From Halomonas eurihalina (lineage in GTDB: Bacteria > Pseudomonadota > Gammaproteobacteria > Pseudomonadales > Halomonadaceae): a stretch of 64,000 nt of DNA. The stretch spans positions 62,001 through 126,000 of the forward strand of contig NZ_VTPU01000009.1 in assembly GCF_008274785.1 (NCBI RefSeq), written 5' to 3'. A program made the translations under genes and the position numbers. Of this stretch, positions 46,032 through 55,819 are shown piece by piece. The notes beneath the pieces are model-generated. The model did not search any database. It saw only the letters and a list, made by a program, of their open reading frames with translations, and had not been told where the DNA came from. Positions within the stretch are counted from its first letter, which is position 1. Every line of letters starts with the position of its first letter.

Positions 46032-49000
46032 GGGGCAGGCCCTCCCGGCGCTCGTCGAACTCGAGCAGCAGGTCCTGCAGCGCCTCGCCACGCTCGCCGG
46101 CCTCCTGCCACAGGCCGCGCTGGACCGCTTCCAGCAGTCGCTCGGCCATCTCCTCCAGCGCCGCGCCGTTGTGCTCGCGCAGGAAGCGCTGGTTGGTGTC
46201 GTCCAGCACCAGGGCATCGGTCACCTGGGCATACTGGTAGTCGGCCACCAGGTCGGTGGTGGCGTCGTAGGCAAACAACGCGTCCACGGTGGCGGCCATC
46301 TCGAAGGCGCCCTTGTAGCCGTGCTCGCGCATGGCCTCGATCCACTTGGGATTGAGCACCCGGGAACGGATCACTCGGGCAAGCTCTTCCTTCAGGGTGC
46401 GGATCCGTGGCCGCGCCGGGTTGGCGTGGTCGGCGTGGTAGATGGCCGGCGCCCGGCCGCCCAGCGCGCGACCGGCATTGGCCATGCCACCCTGGAAGGC
46501 GTAGTAGGTACTGGAGTCGAGGATGTCGTGCTCGCGATTGTCCTGGTTGTGCATCACCGCTTGCAGCCCCTCGAGCTGGCGTTCGAAGGCGCGGCGCGCC
46601 TCGGTGCCGGACGCCGGGAACTGGCCGTAGGCGTAGGCGCCGGCCGAGAGGTAGGCCTCGGCCAGTTCATCGGCATTCTCCCAGGCCCGCGACTCGACCA
46701 GCCGCTCCACTCCGGTGCCGTACTCGCCGGGCCGGCTGCCGAATATCCGGTAGGCGGCCTCGCGGTCTGCCTCGTCGGGCGACAGGCCCGACGCCTCGAG
46801 CTCGCCGCGACGCGCTTCGACCGCCGTGCGGATGGTGTTGCCGTCGCCCGGCTCCTGATAGGCCGCCACTGCCCGCACCGCGGTATCGAACAGCCGGATG
46901 ACATGGGGAAAGGCATCGCGGAAGAAGCCGGACACCCGCAGGGTGACATCCACCCGGGGGCGCCCGAGCAGCATGCCGGAGATCACCTCGACGTCGACCA
47001 CTCGCTGCGAGCCGAATGACCAGATCGGCCGCACGCCCATCAGGGCCATGGCCTGGGCAATGTCGTCGCCGCCGGTGCGCATGGTGGCGGTGCCCCAGAT
47101 CGAAAGCCCCAGGCGGCGCGGGTAATCGCCGTGCTCCTGCAGATAGCGCTCGATGAATGCCTGGGCCGAGGCCTCGCCCAGCGACCAGGCGGCGGGCGAC
47201 GGGACGCTCCGGTTGTCGACACTGAAGAAGTTGCGCCCGGTGGGCAGCACGTCGAGCCGACCACGGCTGGGGGCACCGCTGGGCCCGGGAGGCACGAAGC
47301 GCCCTTCGAGCCCATCGAGCAGCGCGCCGATTTCCCGCTCGGCACCGTCTTGCATGTCGGCCCAGAGCCCGTCGCGGGCATGGCGGCACAGCACGGCAGT
47401 GGCCGGGTAGTCACGGGCCAGCTCATCCGAGTCGCCCGGCTCGAGCACATGATCGGCCACCAGCCGCTCGGCGAGCTGCTCGAGCCGCTCGTGGGTGTCG
47501 GCAGCGCTGCGCCAGGGGGCATCGCTCAACTCGGCCAGCGCCGCCGGCCTCGAGCCCCGCCAGGGTTCGGCCCCGGCCGCCAGTGGATCGAAGCTAGTGC
47601 CTTGGTCATCCGACTCGCACAGCCCCAGGTCATCCGCCAGGGCATGCAGCAGGCCGCGCTGGGTCGGTGCCTGCCCGCGTGGCAACCTCAGGATGGCGAC
47701 CAGGGTCGCCGCCCGCTTGGCCGGCGGCGGCAAGGTCCCCAGCACGTGCAGGCCATGACGAATCTGGGCTTCCTTGATATCGCACAGATAGGTGTCGAGC
47801 TCGTTGAGCAGGCTTTCGTCGTCCGCGGCGACCTCGTCACCCACCGCCTGGCTCAGTTCCCGGTCGATGCCGGTGTCGCGCAGGTGCTCGAGGATGCGCT
47901 CGCGCAGCAGGGCTTCGCGCCGCGGATCCATGCCCAGCGCCTGATAATACTCGTCGGTCAGGGACTCCAGCTCGGCCATGGCGCCGTACAGCTCGGCCCG
48001 TGCCAGCGGCGGCATCAGGTGGTCGATGATCACCGCCTGGCTGCGGCGCTTGGCCTGGGCGCCCTCGCCCGGGTCGTTGACGATGAACGGATAGAAGTGC
48101 GGCAGCGGCCCCAGGGCGATGTCCGGCCAGCACTCGGCAGACAGCGCGGTACTCTTGCCGGGCAGCCATTCCAGGTTGCCGTGCTTGCCGACGTGGATCA
48201 CCGCATCCACCCGGTAGTGCTCGCGCAGCCAGTAATAGAACGCCAGGTAGCTGTGGGGCGGCACCAACTCGGTATCGTGATAGCTCCGGGTCGGATCGGC
48301 GGCCGGGCCGTCGTCGATGTCACGCGACGGCTGGATGCCGACGAAGGTCTCGCCCAGCCGGATGCCGGCGATCAGCAGCCGCCCCTGGCGATGCTTGGGA
48401 TCCTGCTCGGGCGCGCCCCAGCGCCGCCAGACCGCCTCCTGAAGCGTGATCGGCAAGGTGCGGAACCAGGCCAGGTAGTCGTCGACGCCAAGGCTCTGCC
48501 AGCTGCCTCGCCAGGCCAGCGACTGCGGGTCGTTGGTCACGCTGCCCTGAAGGCGGCGTATCAGTTCGTCGCCGTCTGCGGGCAGGTCGACGAGCGGGTA
48601 GCCGGCCGCCTCGAGCGCGCGCAGCAGGTTGAGCGTCGAGGCCGGGGTGTCCAGGCCGACGCCGTTGCCGATGCGGCCGTCGCGTGTGGGATAGTTGGCC
48701 AGCACCAACGCCAGGCGCTTGTCGGCGTTGGGCGTGTGGCGCAGCCGTGCGTAGCGCCAGGCCAGCTCGGCGACGAAGGCGGCACGCTCGGGGTGCAGCC
48801 GATGGCGGACCACCGACAGCTGGCAGCGCTCGCTGTAATGGGCCTCGGCCTTGAAGCCCACCGCCCGGGTGATGACACGCCCGTCCATTTCCGGCAGCAC
48901 CACCTGCATGGCCACGTCGCGGCTGTGCAGGCCCGCCGCCTTGTCGCGCCAGTCCTCCTCGGTGCTGCTGGCGAGCATGGCCTGCAGCACGACCGGCCGG

Positions 49001-49890
49001 CCGACGAAGAGACTTTCCATGCCCGCGTCGAGCGCGCCATCCGAGACATCGGCGTCGTCCGGTGCGCGATTGACGGAAAAGCCGGTGGTATTGACCACCA
49101 GGGCCGCGCCGGTTCGCTCGATCAGTCGATTGACGAAGGCAATGCAGGCCTCGTCCTTCAACGAGGCCACCGCCACCGCCAGCGGTTCGAGCCCACGGGC
49201 ACGCAGCGCCTCGACCAGGCCGTCCAGCACGGCGGTGTTGGCGCCCTGCAGGTGGCTGCGGTAGAACAGCACCAGGCAGACCGGGCGTGCGGGATCGCGC
49301 CGGGCCTCCCAGTCCGCCAGGCTCGCCTCCGACTGTCCCGGCAGATGGATCAGCGCCGCGGGAATCGCCCTGGGCTCGCGCCACGCGAGCGGTGTCTGTT
49401 CCAGACATTCCGTGGCGACGAAGCGCAGCAGTTGCTCGGCGTTGTCGGCGCCGCCTTCCCTCAGGTAGCGCCATACCCGGCTCGCCACGTCGAACGGCAC
49501 GCTGGAGGCCTGAAGCAGGGTGTCGTCCGGAGCGTCGCAGCCCGGCACCAGGATCAGTTGGCGCTCGCTGTCCGACGCTGCCCAGGCCTGCAGGCGCTCG
49601 AAGCCATACCGCCAGTAGGCGCTGCCGCCGAGCAACGAGACGATTACCAGGCGCGCGTGCTCCAGCACACGGTCCTCGTAGAGATCGTAGGCGGCGGGCT
49701 TGACCAGGTTCATCCAGTTGGCGAGCCGCAGCGTCGGAATGCTCTCTCCCAGCCGTTCGGCCGCCAGGGCCAACGCCGACAGACTGCTGTCGGCGGCCGA
49801 CAGGATCACGACCTCGGCGGGGTCCTGCTGCAGATCGACGATGCCCTCGTCGTCGACGAAGCCCCCGGGCTTGGCGGCGAACAGGTGCAT
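46021..49890 (-). CDS. cobN: Cobaltochelatase, CobN subunit
   Basis: A 1289-residue large subunit that binds hydrogenobyrinic acid a,c-diamide and inserts cobalt with ATP-driven partner subunits. Typical stretches include IHVGKHGNLEWLPGKSTAL, PFIVNDPGEGAQAKRRSQAV and GLSIWGTATMRTGGDDIAQA. Length fits CobN. Its start overlaps the cobW stop by one base (TGATG). CobS and CobT are not seen in the window; the ChlID-type fusion at 52369 probably supplies the AAA+ motor. Confidence 0.96.
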   Translation of the reverse strand: MHLFAAKPGGFVDDEGIVDLQQDPAEVVILSAADSSLSALALAAERLGESIPTLRLANWMNLVKPAAYDLYEDRVLEHARLVIVSLLGGSAYWRYGFERLQAWAASDSERQLILVPGCDAPDDTLLQASSVPFDVASRVWRYLREGGADNAEQLLRFVATECLEQTPLAWREPRAIPAALIHLPGQSEASLADWEARRDPARPVCLVLFYRSHLQGANTAVLDGLVEALRARGLEPLAVAVASLKDEACIAFVNRLIERTGAALVVNTTGFSVNRAPDDADVSDGALDAGMESLFVGRPVVLQAMLASSTEEDWRDKAAGLHSRDVAMQVVLPEMDGRVITRAVGFKAEAHYSERCQLSVVRHRLHPERAAFVAELAWRYARLRHTPNADKRLALVLANYPTRDGRIGNGVGLDTPASTLNLLRALEAAGYPLVDLPADGDELIRRLQGSVTNDPQSLAWRGSWQSLGVDDYLAWFRTLPITLQEAVWRRWGAPEQDPKHRQGRLLIAGIRLGETFVGIQPSRDIDDGPAADPTRSYHDTELVPPHSYLAFYYWLREHYRVDAVIHVGKHGNLEWLPGKSTALSAECWPDIALGPLPHFYPFIVNDPGEGAQAKRRSQAVIIDHLMPPLARAELYGAMAELESLTDEYYQALGMDPRREALLRERILEHLRDTGIDRELSQAVGDEVAADDESLLNELDTYLCDIKEAQIRHGLHVLGTLPPPAKRAATLVAILRLPRGQAPTQRGLLHALADDLGLCESDDQGTSFDPLAAGAEPWRGSRPAALAELSDAPWRSAADTHERLEQLAERLVADHVLEPGDSDELARDYPATAVLCRHARDGLWADMQDGAEREIGALLDGLEGRFVPPGPSGAPSRGRLDVLPTGRNFFSVDNRSVPSPAAWSLGEASAQAFIERYLQEHGDYPRRLGLSIWGTATMRTGGDDIAQAMALMGVRPIWSFGSQRVVDVEVISGMLLGRPRVDVTLRVSGFFRDAFPHVIRLFDTAVRAVAAYQEPGDGNTIRTAVEARRGELEASGLSPDEADREAAYRIFGSRPGEYGTGVERLVESRAWENADELAEAYLSAGAYAYGQFPASGTEARRAFERQLEGLQAVMHNQDNREHDILDSSTYYAFQGGMANAGRALGGRAPAIYHADHANPARPRIRTLKEELARVIRSRVLNPKWIEAMREHGYKGAFEMAATVDALFAYDATTDLVADYQYAQVTDALVLDDTNQRFLREHNGAALEEMAERLLEAVQRGLWQEAGERGEALQDLLLEFDERREGLPHGG

Positions 49891-51002
49891 CAGGCGGGCG
49901 TCGCGGTCTCGGCACCGGCCAGGGCCGCCTGCAAGGCCTCGCGGTCCAGCGCCCGGCCGATGATCACCAGCTCGGTGTGGCGCGGTTCACCCGCTGCCCA
50001 CAGCCGGTCGTAGTAGCCGTCGAGACGTTCGCCGACAGCCTGGATCACCCGCCGCATGGGCTTGCCGGGAATCGCCGCGAAGCCCTTGGCGCGATAGATC
50101 TCGTGGGCCTTCAGGAGCTCGCCCAGGCGTACCTCCAGCGCCTCGCCATCGACCTCGCCCAGGCGAATCACATGGCCGTCGAAATGATCGTGGGCGTGGT
50201 CGTGATGGGCGCCCTCGGCGTGGTGGCGGTCGTGGTGGTTGTCGATGCGATCGATGCCCGCCTCGCTGGCCGCGCCGATACCCATCAGGGCCTCGAGGCG
50301 GGCCGGATCGTCGGCCAGGCTCGGATCGATGAACAGCGCCTTGACGGCGGTGGGAACCTTGTCGGCCACCAGCGCCTCGACACGCTTGCGCTCGTCCGCC
50401 GAGAGCAGGTCGCTCTTGCTGACCAGCACCAGGTCGGCGGCGCTCAATTGATCGTCCAGCAGCTCGCGCAGGCTGGGGTCATGGTCCAGGCTGTCGTCGG
50501 CGCGACGCTGGGCCTCGACCTGGTCGACATCGCTGGCATAACGGCCGGCGGCCACCGCCGGGCCATCGACCACGGTGATGATGGCATCGACGGTGCAGTG
50601 CTGGCGCACCTCGGGCCAGTTGAAGGCCTGGACCAGCGGCTTGGGCAGCGCCAGGCCGCTGGTCTCGATCAGGATGTGGTCGATGTCGTCGCGGCGGGCC
50701 ACCAGCTTCTTCATCACCGGCAGGAACTCCTCCTCCACGGTGCAGCAGATGCAGCCATTGGCCAGCTCGAAGATGCCGCCGTCCTCATCGAGAGCACGCG
50801 CCTCTTTCTCTTCGGCACCTTCCTCGCAGCCAAGAGCACAGCCGCGCAGCAGGCTGGAATCGATATCCTGCTCGCCGAACTCGTTGACGATAACGGCGAT
50901 GCGCTTGCCGGTGATCTGGCGCAGGATACCGGCCAGCAGGGTCGTCTTGCCGCTACCCAGGAAACCGGTCACCACCGTGGCGGGAATCTTGTTCAGGTTC
51001 AT
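49890..51002 (-). CDS. cobW: CobW-type metal-handling GTPase
   Basis: A 370-residue COG0523 GTPase. Walker A FLGSGKTTL, the metal-binding NGCICCTV and the base motif SKSD are present. A histidine-rich stretch runs from about residue 255 to 282 (HHDRHHAEGAHHDHAHDHF), a likely metal reservoir. CobW is thought to deliver cobalt to the chelatase. It sits between cobB and cobN in the operon. Start overlaps the cobB stop by 4 bases. Another COG0523 role, such as zinc handling, cannot be excluded, given Zur-like sites nearby. Confidence 0.93.
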   Translation of the reverse strand: MNLNKIPATVVTGFLGSGKTTLLAGILRQITGKRIAVIVNEFGEQDIDSSLLRGCALGCEEGAEEKEARALDEDGGIFELANGCICCTVEEEFLPVMKKLVARRDDIDHILIETSGLALPKPLVQAFNWPEVRQHCTVDAIITVVDGPAVAAGRYASDVDQVEAQRRADDSLDHDPSLRELLDDQLSAADLVLVSKSDLLSADERKRVEALVADKVPTAVKALFIDPSLADDPARLEALMGIGAASEAGIDRIDNHHDRHHAEGAHHDHAHDHFDGHVIRLGEVDGEALEVRLGELLKAHEIYRAKGFAAIPGKPMRRVIQAVGERLDGYYDRLWAAGEPRHTELVIIGRALDREALQAALAGAETATPA

Positions 51003-52372
51003 CCTTGGCATTCCTTTATCGAATCGGCCTCGACCGCGCCCGCCCCGAATAGGCGGGCCACGGCGGCGGGGTTGTCGGGGAAGAACAGGTGCAGATAGGT
51101 GGCCGTCAGGCGCCGTGCCCGATAGATCGCCTCGCCCGGCGCGGAGTGACGCTGACGCTGCCCGTGAGCGATGGGCTCGGGTGTGCCACTGGCCTGGGAG
51201 CGATGATGGGCGTGACCGCGCACCGGCCCTTCCGGCAGGCCGGCGGTCTGCATGCCCTGGCAGCCACGCCGGCCTCGCATGGCGCCATGTCCGGGCAGCA
51301 GGCCCAGCATGGCGTGGGTCTGCTCGTCGGTGTCCGTCAGGCTCTCCAGGCAATAGAGCAGGCCACCGCACTCGGCCAGTATCGGCAGGTCCGCGGCGAA
51401 GGCCCGCAGGATGTCGTCGCGCATGGTGACGTTCTCCGCCAGGCCGGCAGCGTGAAGCTCGGGATAACCGCCTGGCAGCCAGAGGGCATCGCAGGGGGGC
51501 AGGTGGGCATCGGTCAGCGGCGAGAAGCTGCGCAGCGTCGCGCCCATGCGCTCGAGTAAATCCAGGTTGGCCTGATAGATGAAGCTGAAGGCGGCGTCGC
51601 GCGCCACGGCGATGGTACGGCCGGCCAGCCACGCCGGCGGCACGGCGGCCTCGGTGGGCGCAGGGGTGAAGGCCACCGGCGCCATGCCCAGCAGGGCCTC
51701 GGCCAGCCCCTCGGCCTCGAGCGCTTCGGCGCCGGCCTCGAAGCGTGCCTCCAGGTCATCGCGAATCTCCTCGGCCTGAACCAGCCCCAGGTGGCGTTCG
51801 GGCAAGGCCAGGGCCGGATCGCGAGGCACCGCCGCCAGCAACGGCACGCTTTCAGGCAAGGCCGCCTCGATCAGTTCGCGATGTCGCGCCGAGCCACAGG
51901 CGTTGGCGATCAGCCCGGCGATGCGAATGTCGTCGCGAAAGCCTGCCAGGCCGGCCACCAGGGCCGCTGCCGTCTGGGCCATGCCCTTGACGTCCATGAC
52001 GATGACCATCGGCAGGCCGAACAGCGAAGCGAGGTCGGCGCTGGAGGGCTCGCCGTCGAACAGCCCCATGGCGCCCTCCACCAGGATCAGGTCGGCCTGG
52101 CGAGCCGCCTCGTACAGACGCCTTCGGCAGTAGGCCTCGCCGGCCATCCACAGGTCAAGCGAGTCGACCGGCTGGCCCGAAGCCTGGGCCAGCACCCGGG
52201 GATCCAGGTAGTCCGGGCCGGTCTTGAAGACCCGCACCACCTTGCTCCGGCGGCGCAGCATCCGCGCCAGGGCAGCGGTCACCGTGGTCTTGCCCTGGCC
52301 CGAGGCCGGCGCGGCGACGAATACCGCCGGGCAGGTCGCGCTCGCCTCGCTCAGCGTCTCGTGCCCGCTCAT
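50999..52372 (-). CDS. cobB: Hydrogenobyrinic acid a,c-diamide synthase
   Basis: A 457-residue glutamine-dependent amidase that amidates the a and c side chains before cobalt insertion. P-loop APASGQGKTTVTAALARML, VEGAMGLFDGEPSSADLASL, the glutamine amidotransferase nucleophile in LAECGGLLYCLESL and the final histidine in YLHLFFPDNP. The start at 52372 overlaps the upstream stop by 4 bases. Confidence 0.95.
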   Translation of the reverse strand: MSGHETLSEASATCPAVFVAAPASGQGKTTVTAALARMLRRRSKVVRVFKTGPDYLDPRVLAQASGQPVDSLDLWMAGEAYCRRRLYEAARQADLILVEGAMGLFDGEPSSADLASLFGLPMVIVMDVKGMAQTAAALVAGLAGFRDDIRIAGLIANACGSARHRELIEAALPESVPLLAAVPRDPALALPERHLGLVQAEEIRDDLEARFEAGAEALEAEGLAEALLGMAPVAFTPAPTEAAVPPAWLAGRTIAVARDAAFSFIYQANLDLLERMGATLRSFSPLTDAHLPPCDALWLPGGYPELHAAGLAENVTMRDDILRAFAADLPILAECGGLLYCLESLTDTDEQTHAMLGLLPGHGAMRGRRGCQGMQTAGLPEGPVRGHAHHRSQASGTPEPIAHGQRQRHSAPGEAIYRARRLTATYLHLFFPDNPAAVARLFGAGAVEADSIKECQG

Positions 52373-54123
52373 GTCGCCTCCGGACCGGCCAGCGGCCGGT
52401 AGACCGCGCCCAACTGGTGGGCGATATCCCGGCCCCGCCCCCGCTTTACGGCGGCGGCCTCGGTGTCGACGACGACGCAATCGCCGAGCGACGGCAAGCC
52501 GCGTAGCGGCTGGCGGGTACGGCCGTCGGTGATCAAGTAGGTGCGCACCTTGAGACCGGCATCCTGACATCGCCACTGGCGAATCAGCCGCACCGCCCGC
52601 TGAACGGCCTCGCGCAGCGGCGTACCGCCACCGCCGGGCGTGGCGTCGAGCCGCTCGAGCAGGTCCCTGGGCGAGCGACGCCGGGGAAGAATGGTGGCGA
52701 TGCCGTCATTGCCGAACCCCAGCACCGCGATCTGCTCGCGGGCGGCATAGGCCTGGCGCACCAGGCCGTCGACCATGCCCTTGGCCCGGCCCAGCAGGCG
52801 TTGGCCGAGGGTGGAGGCGGAAGTGTCCAGCAGAACGAGGTGCAGCATCGTCTGGCCGGCGCGCGGACGCTGATAGCACAGGCGCTGCCAGGGCCACCGC
52901 CCGCGGTTCTCGACCAGGGTGGCGAACCAGTCCGGGCGGGGCGTGAGGTGGTCGTATCGAGAGCGCCGAGTGCGGCCCCGGCCCGCCTGAGCGCCGGGCT
53001 GTCGGCTCGCGGCCGGTGCCGAGGGCGCGCCGGCCATGGGCGCCGCGGCGGTGGTTTCCGGCCACGACGGCAGCGCTGCGCCGACGCTCGGCTGCGTCAC
53101 CGGCGGCATGGCCCCCCACTGCCCCTGAGGGGCCGGGTCGGCCTCCTGGCCATGAGAAGTGGAGCCGGCACCCGGCGCGTTTCCACTCTCTCCATCTCCA
53201 CTCTCTCCATCGCCGGACGGCGGCGTACCGCCCTGCTCGGGAGGCGTCTCGGGCTCGGTGGTGCGGCGATGGGCCAGCACCCAGGGCTCGACGGCGTCCA
53301 GATCCTCACGGCCAACCCGGTTCTCGCCCCGCCAGGCAGCGTGGGCCCGGGCCGCGCGGTGCCAGGTAACGTCGGCCCGCAGCCCCTCTACTCCGGCGGC
53401 CCGGCTGTGCGTGGCGATGTGCTCGTAGACCCAGGGTTCGACCGAGATCTCGGACAGCCGCTTGCGGGCCTCGACCAGACGCCGTGTCAGCGTCACCTGC
53501 TCGGCCTCGTGCGCCGCGGCAAAGGCTCGGGGGTCGCGGTCGAAGGCTTCGCACTGTCGCACGATGGCCACTCGCTCCGTCACGTCGGCCGCCACCTGCT
53601 GCTCGACGCAGAGGCCGAAACGATCAAGCAACTGGGGCCGCAGTTCGCCCTCGTCTGGATTCATGGTGCCGATCAGACCGAAATCCGCCGGGTGGGAATG
53701 GCTGATACCGTCACGCTCGACAAGATTGACGCCGCTGGCCGCCACGTCGAGCAGCAGGTCCACCAGCGAATCCGGCAGCAGGTTGACCTCATCGACGTAC
53801 AGCAGGCCGCCGTGGGCCCTGGCCAGCAATCCCGGTTGGAAGCGCGTCTCACCCTCGGCCAGCACCCGTTGCAGATCCAGGCTGCCGGTCAGGCGCTCCT
53901 CGCTGGCACCCAGCGGCAAGGTGACCAGCGGCGGTCGACGGCCTTCGGCGTCGTCCGGCAGGATCGCCGCCAGCGCTCTGGCCAGGGTCGACTTGGCACT
54001 GCCCTTGGGGCCGCTGATCAGCACGCCACCGATGCGGGGATCGATGACGTTGAGCAACAGCGCGGTCTTGAGCGCCTGTTGGCCGACGACGGCGACGAAG
54101 GGGTACGCGGTCTCGTCGGTCAT
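52369..54123 (-). CDS. Magnesium-chelatase-type ChlI/ChlD fusion, probable cobaltochelatase motor
   Basis: A 584-residue protein. The AAA+ half has Walker A GPKGSAKSTLARAL, Walker B GGLLYVDEVNLLPD and sensor MNPDEGELRPQLLDRF. A Pro/Gly/Ser-rich linker (about 285-405) joins it to a von Willebrand A domain with the MIDAS motif LDTSAST (DxSxS) and TPGGGGTPLREAV. It resembles BchI plus BchD fused. Because it heads the aerobic corrin operon with cobN and no cobS or cobT, it is probably the ATP-driven partner of CobN. It lies 138 bases after the cobalamin riboswitch. Confidence 0.9.
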   Translation of the reverse strand: MTDETAYPFVAVVGQQALKTALLLNVIDPRIGGVLISGPKGSAKSTLARALAAILPDDAEGRRPPLVTLPLGASEERLTGSLDLQRVLAEGETRFQPGLLARAHGGLLYVDEVNLLPDSLVDLLLDVAASGVNLVERDGISHSHPADFGLIGTMNPDEGELRPQLLDRFGLCVEQQVAADVTERVAIVRQCEAFDRDPRAFAAAHEAEQVTLTRRLVEARKRLSEISVEPWVYEHIATHSRAAGVEGLRADVTWHRAARAHAAWRGENRVGREDLDAVEPWVLAHRRTTEPETPPEQGGTPPSGDGESGDGESGNAPGAGSTSHGQEADPAPQGQWGAMPPVTQPSVGAALPSWPETTAAAPMAGAPSAPAASRQPGAQAGRGRTRRSRYDHLTPRPDWFATLVENRGRWPWQRLCYQRPRAGQTMLHLVLLDTSASTLGQRLLGRAKGMVDGLVRQAYAAREQIAVLGFGNDGIATILPRRRSPRDLLERLDATPGGGGTPLREAVQRAVRLIRQWRCQDAGLKVRTYLITDGRTRQPLRGLPSLGDCVVVDTEAAAVKRGRGRDIAHQLGAVYRPLAGPEAT

Positions 54124-54261
54124 GTCGCCGCGATCCGCCGGGAGCGGACGGACGCAAGACAGGCACCACGGCGGACGCCCCGCCGGGATGGGAAATCGGA
54201 AATCGCAGGCATGTTGAATCCTCTCGGTGCCCACCGCACCGCCTTGGGATGACACGAAACG

Positions 54262-54420
54262 ACGGGCCGGTCTCCGGGCTCGAAGGGGGCGTGTGCCAAA
54301 GCCTCACGCCTGACCTGCACCTTCCCGGCGGATGCCAGTGGTCTTCGCAGGTCGCTCTTCATTACCGTTGCGGGGGCAGCGATGGAATCGGCCGGGGCCT
54401 CACCATACTTCCCGATTATC
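54262..54420 (-). ncRNA. Cobalamin riboswitch upstream of the corrin operon
   Basis: On the minus strand the conserved boxes appear in order: GCTGCCCCCGCAACGG (B12 core), CCACTGG followed by CCGGGAAGG, and AGCCCGGAGACCGGCC. The spacing between the last two is about 40 bases, normal for the class. It should repress the chlID-cobBWNGHIJ transcript when adenosylcobalamin is plentiful. Confidence 0.93.
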
Positions 54421-54802
54421 CCCTAGTGTCAGGGGCACCCATCTTCGAATGAAGCATCGTAAAGTAACTGGTGTGACCGGCGCAAACGTCGACAAAAAGT
54501 CTCGCCTCGCCCGACGCTTCGAATCGCGCTTTCTCCGTCGGCAAGGTCGTATTCTCGGCCGGTGGCGGTCGTCATGGAACGATATGGGGACGACCATGGC
54601 CCTGCCGCGAGGGCTCATTTCCGGCAGCGATGGGCTTGCCATCCTTTAAAGTTATGATATAACATAACACAAAATTCCCGAACGCAAAACTCGGAATACA
54701 GGCGGTGGAAATCGGAGCAGAGGACGTGGAGAATGCAGCGAATTTCTCGACACTCCCGGGTGTCATCCAGCAGTTCCATACCTAACATCCGGACATAGGC
54801 GC
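54421..54802. other. Intergenic region between corrin operon and Fec-type importer
   Basis: About 380 bases with no convincing gene. It contains the corrin operon promoter, the Zur-like palindrome at 54651-54663 and a leader of about 135 bases before the substrate-binding protein. Confidence 0.5.
54651..54663. promoter_or_regulatory. Candidate Zur box upstream of the Fec-type importer
   Basis: GTTATGATATAAC is a perfect GTTAT-N3-ATAAC palindrome, the same form as at 4208-4220, followed directly by a second ATAAC half-site. It lies 139 bases before the substrate-binding protein gene. Zinc control of this importer is inferred; in Pseudomonas aeruginosa a similar Fec-type importer (PA2912-2914) is Zur-regulated. 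Confidence 0.65.
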
Positions 54803-55819
54803 ATGAATTCCGTTCGCAAGGCACTGGCAACATTATCGCTCATCCCCGCCTCATTCGCCGTGGGTGATACCACAGAATATCCGCTGTCGATCACCAATTG
54901 CGGCCAAGAAATACCGTTCTCTTCCGCACCAAAACGCGCCGTCACCATTGGTCAGTCGGCCACCGAAATTCTCTATGCACTGGGGGTCGGCGACCGGCTC
55001 GAAGGCACATCGGTATGGTTCAATCCAGTGCTGCCGGAATTCCAGGAAATCAATGCGGGTGTCGAGCGTATCGCCGACAATGATCCCAGCTTCGAGGCCG
55101 TGGTTAACAAGCACCCCGATCTGGTTGCCGCCCAGTATGAATGGCATGTCGGCCCCACCGGCAGCGTGGCGACACGCGACCAGTTCCACGACCTGGGCAT
55201 CGCCACCTATATCATGCCCGCCGATTGCGATACCAAGGAGAATGCGACCGGAGGAGATGGCACTCGAACCGCCGCCTTTTCCATCGATTCGATCTACAAG
55301 GGCATCACCGAACTGGCCACCATATTCGATGTAAAAGATGCTGGAAAAAGCCTGGTCACCGAGCTGGAATCACGTGAACAAAATGCCATCACTGAGGCTA
55401 AAAAGCTCGATCTTCCAGATGATCTTTCGGCGGTATTCTGGTTCTCGTCTCCCGATGGTTCAGCCGATCCCTATGTTGCCGGCCGGCTCGGCGCGCCGGG
55501 CTACATGATGGACAAGCTAGGTATCCGCAACGTGATCCAGTCCGATGAGGAATGGCCCGTCGTCGGCTGGGAATCGATCGCCCGTTCCGATCCCGACATC
55601 ATCGTGGTGGCGCGCATGGATCGGCGCCGCTATGCGGCCGACAGTGTCGAGACCAAGCTGGAGTTTCTTCACCATGATCCCGTGGCCCGCGAAATGTCGG
55701 CGGTGAAGAACGACCGCATCATCGAGATGGATGCTCACGCGATGAGCGCCACGATGCGCACGATCTTCGGTCTCGAGACACTGGTCGATGCCCTGTCGAC
55801 CCTGTCCTTCGAACGATGA
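54803..55819 (+). CDS. Fec/BtuF-type ABC transporter substrate-binding protein, probable metal-chelate importer
   Basis: A 338-residue periplasmic binding protein of the TroA/FepB superfamily with a signal peptide (VRKALATLSLIPASFAV). RAVTIGQSATEILYALGVGD and HPDLVAAQYEW mark the N-lobe, and PVVGWESIARSDPDIIVV the C-lobe. Histidines at HVGPTG, EFLHHDP and MDAHAMS could contact metal. It forms an operon with a FecCD permease (ATGA overlap) and ATPase. The Zur-like site points to a zinc chelate; the position beside B12 genes allows a cobalt chelate or corrinoid instead. Confidence 0.85.
   Translation: MNSVRKALATLSLIPASFAVGDTTEYPLSITNCGQEIPFSSAPKRAVTIGQSATEILYALGVGDRLEGTSVWFNPVLPEFQEINAGVERIADNDPSFEAVVNKHPDLVAAQYEWHVGPTGSVATRDQFHDLGIATYIMPADCDTKENATGGDGTRTAAFSIDSIYKGITELATIFDVKDAGKSLVTELESREQNAITEAKKLDLPDDLSAVFWFSSPDGSADPYVAGRLGAPGYMMDKLGIRNVIQSDEEWPVVGWESIARSDPDIIVVARMDRRRYAADSVETKLEFLHHDPVAREMSAVKNDRIIEMDAHAMSATMRTIFGLETLVDALSTLSFER

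Noticed and set aside
47131-50013. 960-codon plus-strand open frame opposite cobN
   Set aside because: It is antisense to cobN, which has clear family motifs and coupled neighbours; the composition is typical of a shadow frame.
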